Shown one piece after another: positions 26,454 to 35,218 of a stretch of 64,000 bases of DNA. This DNA comes from DASVCN01 sp040905665. GTDB taxonomy: Bacteria; Deinococcota; Deinococci; Deinococcales; Trueperaceae. The translations under genes and the position numbers were made by a program. The DNA lies in contig JBBDRD010000002.1 of assembly GCA_040905665.1 (NCBI GenBank), positions 1 to 64,000 on the forward strand. Direction: 5' to 3'. The notes under the pieces are model-generated. The model was given only the letters and a program-made list of their open reading frames with translations. It ran no database searches and was not told the origin of the DNA. Every line of letters starts with the position of its first letter. The first letter of the stretch is position 1.

Positions 26454-27340
26454 CTCTGCCCGGTGAGCGGCCCTTCCCCCTCGCCGCCAACGCGCTCGGC
26501 AAGGTCATCATCGTTAGTACGCACTACAAGCCGCGGGCGCAGGAGCTCGCCCGGCGCCTCGTGGTTAGCGCCGAGAGCGCGGGTGCCCAGGTAGTCACCG
26601 ATCTCGATGGAGTGATGCCGCTGCAATCGCTGGCGAACGACGCCGATCTGGTGATCGCCGTTGGAGGCGACGGCACGCTGCTGGGAACCGCGCGAAGACT
26701 CACCGGCTGCTTGGTTCCGGTGGTGGGCGTGAACCTCGGCAAGTTAGGCTTCCTGGCCGAGCACAGTTTCGAGGACGTGCTCGCCTATCTCGAGGGGGCC
26801 GCGCCGGAAGGATGGCGGCTTAGCCCCAAGATGATGCTCGAGGTCATGCTCAATGGCGACGTCGATGGGAGGCGCTTTGCGCTAAACGACGTGATCGTGT
26901 CGCAGGGTGTGATGACGAGGCTCATCAACATCGGAATGGAGGTCGATGGACTCCATGCTACCGAGTACCGGGCCGACGGGCTGGTGGTGTCCACGCCCAC
27001 CGGTTCCACCGCCTACTCGTTGTCGCTGGGCGGACCGATCCTTGGACAGGGCCTACGCGCGATCGTAGTTACACCTATCGCACCGCATTCGCTTACCAAC
27101 CGGCCGATTGTGCTGGAGGGGGAGTCGGAGATCACGTTCGAGGTGCTCAGCGGGGTCGATGAGTTGGCGCTGGTAGTGGACGGCCAGGAGCGGCTCGAGC
27201 TGGCGCAGGGTGACCGCTTCTCGATCCGGGCCGCTCCTACCGACTTGTTGCTGGTTAGTTCCGGCCGGCTCACCTACTTCGATGTATTGCGTCACAAGCT
27301 CGGTTGGGGTACACGCCCCTACCTCGACGAGGTCAACTGA
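26450..27340 (+). CDS. nadK: NAD kinase
   Basis: 296 residues. The GGDGT motif (LVIAVGGDGTLLGTARRL), VVGVNLGKLGFLAEHS and DGLVVSTPTGSTAYSLSLGGPI are all present, so the catalytic Asp and nucleotide sites are intact. It makes NADP from NAD. The ATG overlaps the cmk stop (ATGA), so translation is coupled. The first 15 residues are a weakly conserved extension. Confidence 0.95.
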   Translation: MTLPGERPFPLAANALGKVIIVSTHYKPRAQELARRLVVSAESAGAQVVTDLDGVMPLQSLANDADLVIAVGGDGTLLGTARRLTGCLVPVVGVNLGKLGFLAEHSFEDVLAYLEGAAPEGWRLSPKMMLEVMLNGDVDGRRFALNDVIVSQGVMTRLINIGMEVDGLHATEYRADGLVVSTPTGSTAYSLSLGGPILGQGLRAIVVTPIAPHSLTNRPIVLEGESEITFEVLSGVDELALVVDGQERLELAQGDRFSIRAAPTDLLLVSSGRLTYFDVLRHKLGWGTRPYLDEVN

Positions 27341-27410
27341 ACCGTTGTGTGATGTTCTGCGGCGGCTGAAACGTAGGTTGGCTTGCGGCCAGCGAAGCTC
27401 GTTGCTCCCC

Positions 27411-28058
27411 ATGCTTGTGGTCATGACGAATCTCTACCCCGAGTTCTTTCGTCGAATCGACGAGCGGCCAGACGATCTCTTCTACCAGCGACCGAGACCC
27501 TCACAGCATTTGGATGATGCGGCGTCCGATAGGGCGTGCCAGCTGTACGACGAACTGCTGCCCGCCGGCGGAGTTGTACTCGACCTGATGGCGGGCGAAT
27601 CGTCGCACCTGCCCGACAAGTTCGAAAGGGTCGTGGGCCTGGGGCTCAATCTCGAGGAGTTGGAAGCGAACGAAGCGGTGCAGCAGCCGGTCATCTTCGA
27701 TATCAATCGCCACGCTCAGCTGCCCTTTCATGACGAGGTGTTCGATGGCGCAGTCTGTACTGTGAGCGTCCAGTACATGACTCGTCCGGGCGATACTTTC
27801 GCCGATGTCGCGCGCTGCCTTAGGCCGGGCGCCCCTTTGATCGTGACCTTCTCGGTCCGGATGTTCCCTTCGAAGGCGGTGCTGGCCTGGCGTTCCTCCG
27901 ATGACTCTGCCCACGTTCGACTGGTTGCCTCCTATTTCCACCGTACCCCTGCCTTTGGGCCACTGAGGCGCCGCAACATCGTGCCGCCGCAGGGCGATCC
28001 GCTCTACGCCCAGTGGGCCCTCAAGGGGGAGGGCGAAAGGAGCCGCCGGGACGACTAA
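27411..28058 (+). CDS. Class I SAM-dependent methyltransferase
   Basis: About 215 residues from ATG 27411; ATG 27423 is an equal candidate. Motif I reads VVLDLMAGESSHLP, a form seen in a group of uncharacterised methyltransferases rather than the classical GxGxG. DGAVCTVSVQYMTRPG and LRPGAPLIVTFS correspond to motifs IV to VI. The substrate is unknown. It follows nadK after 70 nt and may share its transcript. Confidence 0.75.
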   Translation: MLVVMTNLYPEFFRRIDERPDDLFYQRPRPSQHLDDAASDRACQLYDELLPAGGVVLDLMAGESSHLPDKFERVVGLGLNLEELEANEAVQQPVIFDINRHAQLPFHDEVFDGAVCTVSVQYMTRPGDTFADVARCLRPGAPLIVTFSVRMFPSKAVLAWRSSDDSAHVRLVASYFHRTPAFGPLRRRNIVPPQGDPLYAQWALKGEGERSRRDD

Positions 28059-28123
28059 CCGGCGAGAAGCACAGGACGAAACTTCGACATCGGTCGTGGT
28101 CGAGCAACCGGTAGACTTGGGCG

Positions 28124-29329
28124 GTGAGCGAAGACGAAGGTAGTTCGCCCGATGTGTTGTTCGTCTCGAACGGCCATGGTGAAGATGAAGTGGGGGCCCG
28201 AGTAGGGGAGGCTCTGGCCAGCCGGCGTCCCGGTCTGAGGATCGCCGCTCTGCCGCTGGTGGGGTTGGGCCTACCTTATGAACGATCAGGTATCGAGTTG
28301 CTGGACCCGCGTCGCGAGCTTCCCTCGGCCGGTCTCTTGCTCCATAGTGTCCCGTTGCTCATGGCCGATCTTCGTGGCGGCTTCGTGGGCCTCACCCTCG
28401 GCCAGATCAGGCAGTTGACGGGGCTGCGCTGCGCTGCGCTGGTAGTCGTCGGTGACGTTTACGCGCAACTGTTGAGCAACCTCACTCGTGCCAAGTCCCG
28501 CTTCGTCATCCAAACACTCGTGTCGGCCTACCACGCGCAGGGGCTGGCATTTTCGAAACCGAACCGACTCTTCATGGAGCGCATTACCTGGCCCGAGCGG
28601 CTACTCATGGAGCGGCGGTTCCAGGCCGTCTACGTGCGGGATGCGGCCACGGAAGCGGCCCTGCAAAAGGCGGGCCTGCGCCATACCAGGTTTCTGGGAA
28701 ATCCCATCGCCGACCGGCTGGAGGGAGCGACACCGGCCTCGCTCGAACAGGAGCGGCGGGTAGTTGCACTGCTACCGGGCAGCAGAGGCTACCGGACGGA
28801 GGCACTCGCGAAGATGCTATCGGCGCTGGAACTCCTCAGTAGCGAGGGGGCTATCGGCGCGGTCGCCTGGGTCGGCGGTCAACTGGAGCCACCTTCGGGT
28901 TGGGGGCTACATCCACCCGCGGCAGAGGAACAGGGATTGATAGGTGAGCTACGCCGCGGGACCACCAGGGCCTTGGTCTACGAGGGACGCTTCGCAGATG
29001 TTCTCACCTCAGCTCGTGTGGTGGTGGGTACGTCGGGCACCGCAAATGAGCAGGCGGTGGCGTTGGGGCGGCCGGTGGTGGCGTTTCCCGTTCCGCCGCA
29101 TTACTCTGCCTCGTTCCTGGCAAACCAAAAGCGTCTCCTGGGTCCGGCGCTCGCTGTGGTGGCGGCCGATTCGGGGGAGGTGGCACTGGCTGTCCGGCAT
29201 TGGTTGAGCGATCCTGCTATAGCCGAGCTCGCGGGTGGTCAGGGTCGCGCTCGGATAGGTGGTCCCGGCGGCAGCGAGGCGATCGCCGCCGATCTGTTGC
29301 GTCGTAGCGAAGTGGGCGGTGTGCTTTGA
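28124..29329 (+). CDS. Lipid-A-disaccharide-synthase-related glycosyltransferase-like protein
   Basis: 401 residues from GTG. The N-terminus VLFVSNGHGEDEVGARVGEAL and the C-terminal GTSGTANEQAVALGRPVVAFP show a GT-B fold close to LpxB and MurG. The match is to the LpxB-related family shared by cyanobacteria and Deinococcota, whose members lack the rest of the lipid A pathway. The acceptor is unknown; an envelope glycolipid is plausible. TAGACT at 28112-28117 lies 6 nt before GTG, a leaderless start. Confidence 0.8.
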   Translation: MSEDEGSSPDVLFVSNGHGEDEVGARVGEALASRRPGLRIAALPLVGLGLPYERSGIELLDPRRELPSAGLLLHSVPLLMADLRGGFVGLTLGQIRQLTGLRCAALVVVGDVYAQLLSNLTRAKSRFVIQTLVSAYHAQGLAFSKPNRLFMERITWPERLLMERRFQAVYVRDAATEAALQKAGLRHTRFLGNPIADRLEGATPASLEQERRVVALLPGSRGYRTEALAKMLSALELLSSEGAIGAVAWVGGQLEPPSGWGLHPPAAEEQGLIGELRRGTTRALVYEGRFADVLTSARVVVGTSGTANEQAVALGRPVVAFPVPPHYSASFLANQKRLLGPALAVVAADSGEVALAVRHWLSDPAIAELAGGQGRARIGGPGGSEAIAADLLRRSEVGGVL

Positions 29330-29390
29330 TAGGCCGGCTCGCTATCCATAACCTAGTGGCGCACTCGGTATTCTGCTAGAGTGTCGGGCG

Positions 29391-30482
29391 ATGCCGTCTT
29401 CAATGGCGATTTCACCACCTACTCGTAAGAAGACGGCGAGTTCTTCCACGTCGGTATTGAAGCTCGACCAGCTGTCGAAGACATATCACGAGCCGCGGCA
29501 TGCGGCGGTAGAGTCGTTCGATCTGGAGGTGCAGCCCGGCGAGATCGTGGCGCTCCTGGGCCCCTCCGGTTGCGGAAAGACTACGCTCCTGCGGCTCATC
29601 GCCGGTTTCGAGGAACCCGACGAGGGTCAGGTGGTGATCAAAGGGCAAAAAATGAGCGGGCCGGACACTTGGATACCTCCGGAACGACGCCGTCTTGGCT
29701 TCGTGTTCCAGAACTACGCACTCTTTCCCCATATGGACGTAGTTACGAACGTTGCCTTCGGGCTATCGGGAATGCCGGCCGCCCAGCGTCGGGAACGTGC
29801 CCGGGAGGTTATCGACCTCGTCGGCCTGACCATCTTTAGCCGTCGCTACCCGGGCCAACTCTCCGGTGGACAGCAGCAACGGGTGGCGCTGGCGCGCGCG
29901 TTGGCGCCACAGCCCGATGTGATCCTCCTCGATGAGCCCTTTAGCAACCTCGATGCGGCGCTGCGTGGAGCCACCCGCGAAGAGGTGCGGCGTATCCTCG
30001 AGAGGACCGGTACGACCACGCTGCTCGTTACCCACGATCAGGAGGAGGCGATGACCTTCGCCGACCGGCTGGCGGTGATGCGTGCGGGACGACTCGAGCA
30101 ACAGGGCCGGCCGGAGGATGTCTACCTCAAGCCTCGTACCGCCTTCGTGGCCTCTTTCCTTGGACGCACGAATCTGATTCGTGGGCAAGCCGACGGCAGA
30201 TCGGCCAGCACCGTATTGGGGACGCTACTGCTCGACCGGCCAGCGCAGGGTCAGGTGCTTCTTTCGGTGCGCCCCGAGAGCCTGGTGTTCGGAGACGAGG
30301 GCGCCGAGGTCGAAGTGATTGCCAGGGCCTTCAAGGGCCACGACCTCACCTTCGTTTGCAGCTTGCGCGGTGCAGAAGTGGATGAAGCTGTAATAGTGCA
30401 GACCGGACCGGAGTGCGCTTTGCGGCCGGGCGACCGGGCAAGGCTGCATGCCTGCGGCGCGGCTGTCCAACTGCACTCTTGA
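29391..30482 (+). CDS. ABC transporter ATP-binding protein (ferric/sulfate/polyamine type), orphan
   Basis: 363 residues. Walker A LLGPSGCGKTT, Q-loop FVFQNYALFPHM, signature QLSGGQQQRVALARAL, Walker B DVILLDEPFSNLD and the H-loop LLVTHDQEEAM are complete. A C-terminal TOBE-like regulatory domain (about 275-363) places it in the FbpC/PotA/CysA branch. No permease or binding protein is adjacent, so its transporter partners are elsewhere. TAGAGT lies 8 nt before the ATG. Confidence 0.88.
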   Translation: MPSSMAISPPTRKKTASSSTSVLKLDQLSKTYHEPRHAAVESFDLEVQPGEIVALLGPSGCGKTTLLRLIAGFEEPDEGQVVIKGQKMSGPDTWIPPERRRLGFVFQNYALFPHMDVVTNVAFGLSGMPAAQRRERAREVIDLVGLTIFSRRYPGQLSGGQQQRVALARALAPQPDVILLDEPFSNLDAALRGATREEVRRILERTGTTTLLVTHDQEEAMTFADRLAVMRAGRLEQQGRPEDVYLKPRTAFVASFLGRTNLIRGQADGRSASTVLGTLLLDRPAQGQVLLSVRPESLVFGDEGAEVEVIARAFKGHDLTFVCSLRGAEVDEAVIVQTGPECALRPGDRARLHACGAAVQLHS

Positions 30483-30526
30483 AGTAGCGGTTCGCGGCAG
30501 TTGCCATGCTCCCCGGGCCGCCGGCA

Positions 30527-31576
30527 CTATCGGTCGAAGCCTTGAGCACGCTCCATCTGGCGTGGTTGTTGCTGCGCCAGCGGCTCTTCGAGGAGTTCAG
30601 CTAGTCGCGAGATGCAGCGCTCATGTTTTCGTTGATAGGCGCTGTGCCGGTACGAGGGGTCGAAGGTGTCATCCAGTGAAACCTCGCCCGAAACGCGGAG
30701 CCCTACACCCTGATCGTAAAGCTGATCGATGAAGTGTACGAACCGCAGTGCGTCGTTCTGCTGGGCGATCTGCTGCAGGTTGCTGATGAAGAGTGTCCCC
30801 ATCCGGCTCAGCAGATCCCGGTAGTGAATCGGATGGAGACTACGGAGCACTGCGAGCAACTCCGGGAAGTCGGTGAGGACGACCGCGGTCCGCCGGCGGG
30901 CGTCCTGCAACTGCCGCTCGAAAACATTTACCTCCAGCAATCTGGACGGCTGCTCCCGCTTGCGGTAGTCGCCGCCTTGTAGTGAGATTGCTCGGAAGCG
31001 GCCGGCTATCCCCTGGATCTCGCGCCGGAAGTCCTGCGCGTTGAAGCGCCCGCTGCCCTGGGCCGCGGGCGGTGTATTGGATGTCGTCATGACCGAGCCG
31101 CCGCCGGCGAAGATTTGCTCGAGAAAGCGCTTGACGATCAGGGTGTTTCCCGGGTCGTCCAACTCGAACTCATCGAGACACAGCAGGGAAACTTCTGTTA
31201 GTCGCACCTTGGCCGGCGCCATCGCGTTTACGCCGATGAGGTGGACCAGTTCCTGAAAGGTGATATAGGCCTTTTGGGAGCCGGGCATTGCATGGAAGGA
31301 GGCAGCCAGCAGGTGGGTCTTGCCCACGCCGTAGCCCCCGTCCAGGTAGAGACCCTTTCCGGTTTCGATCTTGCCCCAGGGCCAAGATCGAAACCGTTTT
31401 GGAGTGCTTACCTCCTTTACGAACTCACGCACCTCTTGGCAGGCCTCGTGCTGGCTGCTGTGGGCCGGCCTGTATCCTTCGAAGCTCGCCTGCGCGAAGC
31501 GTGGGGGCGGAACCGAGGCGGGAAGCTGAGCGCTCAGCTTCCCGGTGAGTTCGCTCAAGGGGACGATCTCGTACAC
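30527..31576 (-). CDS. zapE: Cell division protein ZapE (AFG1-type ATPase)
   Basis: 349 residues from GTG 31574-31576. Walker A YLDGGYGVGKTHLLA, Walker B LLCLDEFELDDPGNT and the sensor segment VMTTSNTPP fit the ZapE/AFG1 family. In proteobacteria ZapE binds FtsZ and destabilises its bundles under low oxygen. The start is set by TACGCT on the minus strand (31583-31588), 6 nt upstream; the frame upstream of that is an extension over the btu promoter. It is divergent from the B12 uptake operon. Confidence 0.88.
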   Translation of the reverse strand: MYEIVPLSELTGKLSAQLPASVPPPRFAQASFEGYRPAHSSQHEACQEVREFVKEVSTPKRFRSWPWGKIETGKGLYLDGGYGVGKTHLLAASFHAMPGSQKAYITFQELVHLIGVNAMAPAKVRLTEVSLLCLDEFELDDPGNTLIVKRFLEQIFAGGGSVMTTSNTPPAAQGSGRFNAQDFRREIQGIAGRFRAISLQGGDYRKREQPSRLLEVNVFERQLQDARRRTAVVLTDFPELLAVLRSLHPIHYRDLLSRMGTLFISNLQQIAQQNDALRFVHFIDQLYDQGVGLRVSGEVSLDDTFDPSYRHSAYQRKHERCISRLAELLEEPLAQQQPRQMERAQGFDR

Positions 31577-31619
31577 CGCGGCAGCGTAGCACGGCGTTCG
31601 TGGCGGCCACTGGGCGGCG

Positions 31620-31648
31620 TTGACAATGGTATGGGCCGGCCGTAAGCT
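31620..31648 (+). promoter_or_regulatory. Promoter of the btuFCD operon
   Basis: A perfect TTGACA (31620-31625), a 17-bp spacer and TAAGCT (31643-31648). It lies immediately before the cobalamin aptamer and back to back with the zapE promoter. Confidence 0.8.
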
Positions 31649-31750
31649 TACGGTGTCCAAAGCGTGGGGAAGTCCGGTGAGATTCCGGCGCTGTCCCGCA
31701 ACGGTGTCCCGCAAGGGTGAGCCCGAATACCGCGCCTAGGATTACTGCAC
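31645..31750 (+). ncRNA. Cobalamin riboswitch
   Basis: The conserved aptamer core is readable in order: GGGGAAGTCCGGTG (31666-31679), CTGTCCCGCAACGG (31691-31704, the B12 box) and GAGCCCGAATACC (31719-31731). Adenosylcobalamin-type ligands bind this RNA and switch off the genes downstream. It precedes btuF, btuC and btuD, as expected for B12 uptake control. The exact ends are estimated. Confidence 0.92.
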
Positions 31751-31752
31751 CC

Positions 31753-31854
31753 CTTGCGAGGACGAGGAAGGGCGGCCAAAGTGAACGCCCGTGCGGCACC
31801 TTGGCTTCCATCCTGGCCCTTCCGGTCGGATGGATCTCTTTTGACCCTCGCAAG
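31753..31854 (+). promoter_or_regulatory. Predicted expression platform: nested long stem downstream of the aptamer
   Basis: Three nested pairings: CTTGCGAGG (31753-31761) with CCTCGCAAG (31846-31854), GGAAGGGC (31766-31773) with GCCCTTCC (31816-31823), and GCCAAAGTG (31775-31783) with CACCTTGGC (31797-31805, one mismatch). The outer stem ends 5 nt before the GAGGAGG ribosome site of btuF. Its left arm starts at the aptamer's 3' end. This favours control of translation rather than a U-tract terminator. Confidence 0.55.
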
Positions 31855-31871
31855 AGCCCGAGGAGGCTTTT

Positions 31872-32771
31872 GTGAAGGACTTTTACCGCCGCGTTTCCAT
31901 CCTGGGACTGATGCTGCTGGCCGCCTTGGTCGCTATGAGTGCTGCAGCTATCACCTATCCGCTAACGATCACCGACGACCTAGGCCGCGAGGTGGTCCTC
32001 GATGAGGCTCCCGAACGGGTCATCTCGATGATTCCCAGCAGTACCGAGACGGTCTGTGCCTTAGATGCATGCGAGCTGCTGGTGGGCGTCGATCAGTTCA
32101 GCAACTTTCCCGCACAGGTGGAGGGACTCCCGCGGCTGGGCAGCGCATTCTCGCCCAATATCGAGGAGCTCGTCGCCTTGGCGCCTGATCTGGTTCTTGC
32201 CGATGAGGACAGCGGCATCGTGTCTACCCTCGAGCAACTGGGAATTACCGTCTACGCCGGTACCGGGCAGACTTTCGACGAGGTGTTCGAGAGCTTCGAA
32301 GCCCTGGGGCTTCTCCTCGACCGCGAAACGGAAGCCGCGCTGCTTAGCGGCAGGGTCAGGGGCGAGGTCGAGGCTGTTGCCGAGCAGGCGTCACGTTACC
32401 CGTCGCCCACGGTGTTCTTCGAACTGGACGCGACCCCCTACAGCGTGGGACCGGGTTCGTACATCGACGAGCTGATCAGGCTGGCCGGCGGCGAGAACAT
32501 TGTGGGCGAGGGCTTCGGTCAGTTTCCACAGGTCGATCCCGAGTTTGTCGTGGCAGAGGATCCGCAGGTCATCGTGCTCGCCGACGCCCCGTTCGGTGAG
32601 ACGGCGGAATCGGTGGCGGCGAGGCCGGGCTGGAGTTCGCTTTCGGCTGTTGCGGACGACCGAATTGCCGAGCTGACGAGTGAACAGGCGGATACGCTTA
32701 GTCGGCCCGGACCGCGCATGTCTCAAGCAGTACGCCTGCTCGCCACGATCTTCCATCCGGGACGATTCTGA
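31872..32771 (+). CDS. btuF: Cobalamin-binding periplasmic protein
   Basis: 299 residues from GTG with GAGGAGG 5 nt upstream. A signal peptide (about 1-26) precedes ITDDLGREVVLDEAPERVISMIPS and the SSTETVCAL/LVGVDQFSNFP segments typical of class III binding proteins for B12 and siderophores. The cobalamin riboswitch upstream identifies the ligand. It delivers corrinoid to BtuC. Confidence 0.9.
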   Translation: MKDFYRRVSILGLMLLAALVAMSAAAITYPLTITDDLGREVVLDEAPERVISMIPSSTETVCALDACELLVGVDQFSNFPAQVEGLPRLGSAFSPNIEELVALAPDLVLADEDSGIVSTLEQLGITVYAGTGQTFDEVFESFEALGLLLDRETEAALLSGRVRGEVEAVAEQASRYPSPTVFFELDATPYSVGPGSYIDELIRLAGGENIVGEGFGQFPQVDPEFVVAEDPQVIVLADAPFGETAESVAARPGWSSLSAVADDRIAELTSEQADTLSRPGPRMSQAVRLLATIFHPGRF

Positions 32772-32779
32772 GCAGTTCT

Positions 32780-33832
32780 GTGCGGGCGATGCAGGGGAGT
32801 ATTGCAGCCACGGCGCCGGTGCCACGCGGAGTACGCTGGACCCCCTTGGGTGTCGGCTGTTTGGTGCTGCTCGCGGCAATATTCCTCGCAACCGCGGTGG
32901 GCTCGGTCCAGTTGGCGCCGCCAGAGGTGCTGCGGGGGGTATGGAACGGCTTTCGTGGGCGTCTCGACGGAACCTCCGATGTCATCATCTGGCAGATCCG
33001 GCTACCCCGGGTGTTGCTGGCAGCCCTGGTGGGCGGTTCGCTTGCCCTGGCCGGCGTCGCCTACCAGGGAATCTTCCGCAATCCGCTCGCCGACCCGTAC
33101 CTCTTGGGCGTGGCGAGCGGGGCCTCGTTGGGGGCTGCGGTGGCGATCGTCCTCGGAGGGTCGCTGGCGTGGGCGGGACGCTTTGGGGTACCGGGCCTCA
33201 GCTTCGCTTTCGCGCTGCTGGCGGTACTGGTCGTCATCGCGATGGCGCGCCGCGGCAACAGGATTCCGGTCCTCTCGCTGATCCTGGCCGGAGTGGTGGT
33301 GGGCTCCACCTTCACGGCAGCGACCTCGTTCCTCATGCTCCTTTCGCCGGACCGCACAGCAGGGGTGCTTGCCTGGCTGCTGGGGAGCTTTGCCATGACC
33401 GGCTGGAGGGGCATTACCACGATCGTCCCGTTCCTGCTGCTGGCGGCGCTCTGCATCCTGCTGGCCGGGCGAACCCTCAACCTGCTCCAGTTGGGCGACG
33501 AGCAGGCGGCCCAGTTGGGCGTGCCGGTAGAGACGGTCAAGCTGCTGCTCATCGGCGTCGCGACGCTCGCCACGGCTGCGGCCGTGAGTGTTTCGGGCAT
33601 CATCGGCTTCGTGGGACTTCTGGCTCCGCACGCGGTGCGCCTGTCGATCGGACCCGATCACCGCACCCTCACGCCACTTGCGATGGTGCTGGGCGCGGTT
33701 GTGACCGTCCTGGCGGACCTGCTGGCGCGCACAGTCATCGCTCCTGCCGAGATTCCCATAGGTGTCGTCACCGCGCTGGTGGGGGGGCCGTTCTTCCTGT
33801 GGCTCCTCAGAAGGCAGAGGAACTTGTTGTGA
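32780..33832 (+). CDS. btuC: Cobalamin ABC transporter permease (FecCD family)
   Basis: 350 residues with about ten membrane helices. Signatures: RLPRVLLAALVGGSLALAG, YQGIFRNPLADPYLLGVASG and GFVGLLAPHAVRLSIGPDHR (coupling helix). It starts at GTG 32780, 8 nt after btuF; an ATG at 32789 is possible. It forms the membrane channel with BtuD. Confidence 0.92.
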   Translation: MRAMQGSIAATAPVPRGVRWTPLGVGCLVLLAAIFLATAVGSVQLAPPEVLRGVWNGFRGRLDGTSDVIIWQIRLPRVLLAALVGGSLALAGVAYQGIFRNPLADPYLLGVASGASLGAAVAIVLGGSLAWAGRFGVPGLSFAFALLAVLVVIAMARRGNRIPVLSLILAGVVVGSTFTAATSFLMLLSPDRTAGVLAWLLGSFAMTGWRGITTIVPFLLLAALCILLAGRTLNLLQLGDEQAAQLGVPVETVKLLLIGVATLATAAAVSVSGIIGFVGLLAPHAVRLSIGPDHRTLTPLAMVLGAVVTVLADLLARTVIAPAEIPIGVVTALVGGPFFLWLLRRQRNLL

Positions 33833-33890
33833 GAGGTCCGCTCCATGTTAGTTGCGCCCGTGCGAGGAGCGCTCGTGTGAGGAGCGCAGC

Positions 33891-34661
33891 ATGAGCCTAC
33901 TGGCGAAAGAGGTAACGCTCGGTTACGAGAAGATACCTGTGGTGCGGGAGGCATCGCTCGAGCTGCGGCCGGGCGAGGTGCTGGGGCTGGTGGGCCCGAA
34001 CGGTTCCGGCAAGTCGACACTGCTGCGCGCACTTTCGGGCGTGGAGCGGCCCTGGAAAGGCGAGGTTCTGCTCGACTGCGTTCCGTTGCGGCGGCTGCGT
34101 CGTCACCAGGTCGCCCGGCGAATTGCGGTGGCTCAACAGGGCGGGGAGCTGCCCGACGGCTTTCGCGCTGCCGAGCTGGTCGCCATGGGCCGCTCGCCTC
34201 ACCTGGGTCCGCTGGCGCGCGAGGGTGAGAAGGACCGGGCGCTGATCGAGTGGGCGATGCGTCAGACAGGGGTGTGGGAGCTGCGGAAGCGGCGGATGTG
34301 GGAGCTCTCCGGGGGAGAGAAACAGCGCGTGGTGCTGGCGCGGGCGCTGGCGCAGGAACCCGGCTATCTGCTCCTGGACGAACCGACCACTCACCTCGAC
34401 CTGCGCTACCAGGTTGAGATCCTGCGACACGTACGCGAACAGGCGGCAGCTGGCGTGGGCGTACTGGTCGTGCTGCACGACCTCAATTTGGCGGCGCGGG
34501 GCTGCGATCGGCTGGTCGTGCTTTCCGAGGGCCAGGTGGTCGCCCAGGGGGTACCCGGGGAGGTGCTCGACCACGAACTGCTGAAACGGGTCTACGGGAC
34601 CGACGTTGAACTGTTGCGCGAGGGTAAAGCGAACAAAGTGGCGTTGCTGCCGCGCTTCTGA
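33891..34661 (+). CDS. btuD: Cobalamin ABC transporter ATP-binding protein
   Basis: 256 residues from ATG 33891, preceded by GAGGAGCGC. Walker A VGPNGSGKSTLLRAL, signature ELSGGEKQRVVLARAL, Walker B YLLLDEPTTHLDL and the H-loop VLHDLNLAARG are complete. It energises B12 import. A short direct repeat of GAGGAGCGC in the 58-nt gap after btuC suggests a small duplication around the ribosome site. Confidence 0.9.
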   Translation: MSLLAKEVTLGYEKIPVVREASLELRPGEVLGLVGPNGSGKSTLLRALSGVERPWKGEVLLDCVPLRRLRRHQVARRIAVAQQGGELPDGFRAAELVAMGRSPHLGPLAREGEKDRALIEWAMRQTGVWELRKRRMWELSGGEKQRVVLARALAQEPGYLLLDEPTTHLDLRYQVEILRHVREQAAAGVGVLVVLHDLNLAARGCDRLVVLSEGQVVAQGVPGEVLDHELLKRVYGTDVELLREGKANKVALLPRF

Positions 34662-34760
34662 GCTGCCGTCGAGGCAGAGCATCGGCGTAGTGGCTGCGAA
34701 TGGTAGCGGGGAGAGCATGCGTCTTGTAGTGTAGGTACCGTGCGAATGGTAGCGTAGGCA

Positions 34761-34904
34761 GATGAGGACGTCCGGCATCTCCACTGGCTTCGGGACCGTA
34801 TTGGTAATGATCTTCTAGACGCGGTCGTCATTACATCGGGTCGGCATGGATACCGGCGGAAGGACGGCGTTGGTGTCATCCCGGCCGCTGCCTTGTCCGC
34901 CTGA
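34761..34904 (+). pseudogene. C-terminal remnant of a DUF4143-type AAA ATPase
   Basis: The frame reads DEDVRHLHWLRDRIG, then DAVVITSGRHGYRRKDGVGV, then IPAAALSA and stop. This is the usual ending of bacterial ATPases with a DUF4143 domain. There is no start and no upstream half; btuD ends only 99 nt before. In the 557-nt gap 34662-35218 this is the only coding trace. Confidence 0.6.
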
Positions 34905-35001
34905 CCACTTTGCTCCCGTAAACCGATGTAAGGAACGCGTTTTTACAAAAGCGCAACGCGGGCTTGGATTACATTACCATTGATGAATTGGCGGACAAGA
35001 G

Positions 35002-35033
35002 TAAGACCGGCAGGCCCCCGTCTGCCGGTCTTA
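35002..35033. terminator. Strong hairpin, likely terminator
   Basis: TAAGACCGGCAG, an 8-nt loop, then CTGCCGGTCTTA: a perfect 12-bp stem, followed by TCTTCGG. It lies about 340 nt after btuD and could end that operon, or a short RNA, since no gene ends close by. Confidence 0.6.
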
Positions 35034-35218
35034 TCTTCGGTGGTTCCGCTGCCCCCGTGATTAAAAGGATAGCCGCTCCGGGCTCGCGCCAATAGGTCCG
35101 GATGTTAGTCGAAACACCATGCAGGTGTCACCACCCGCCCAGAAAATGCCTGCGGGACGCCTTCTCTGCTTCAGTAAGAGGCGCGCCTTCGAGACATCCG
35201 CGGTGTTAGCATCCCGAT

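Noticed and set aside
32680..33894. 404-codon ORF in the btuC region
   Set aside because: Overlaps the permease in another frame; it lacks hydrophobic segments and is GC-driven.
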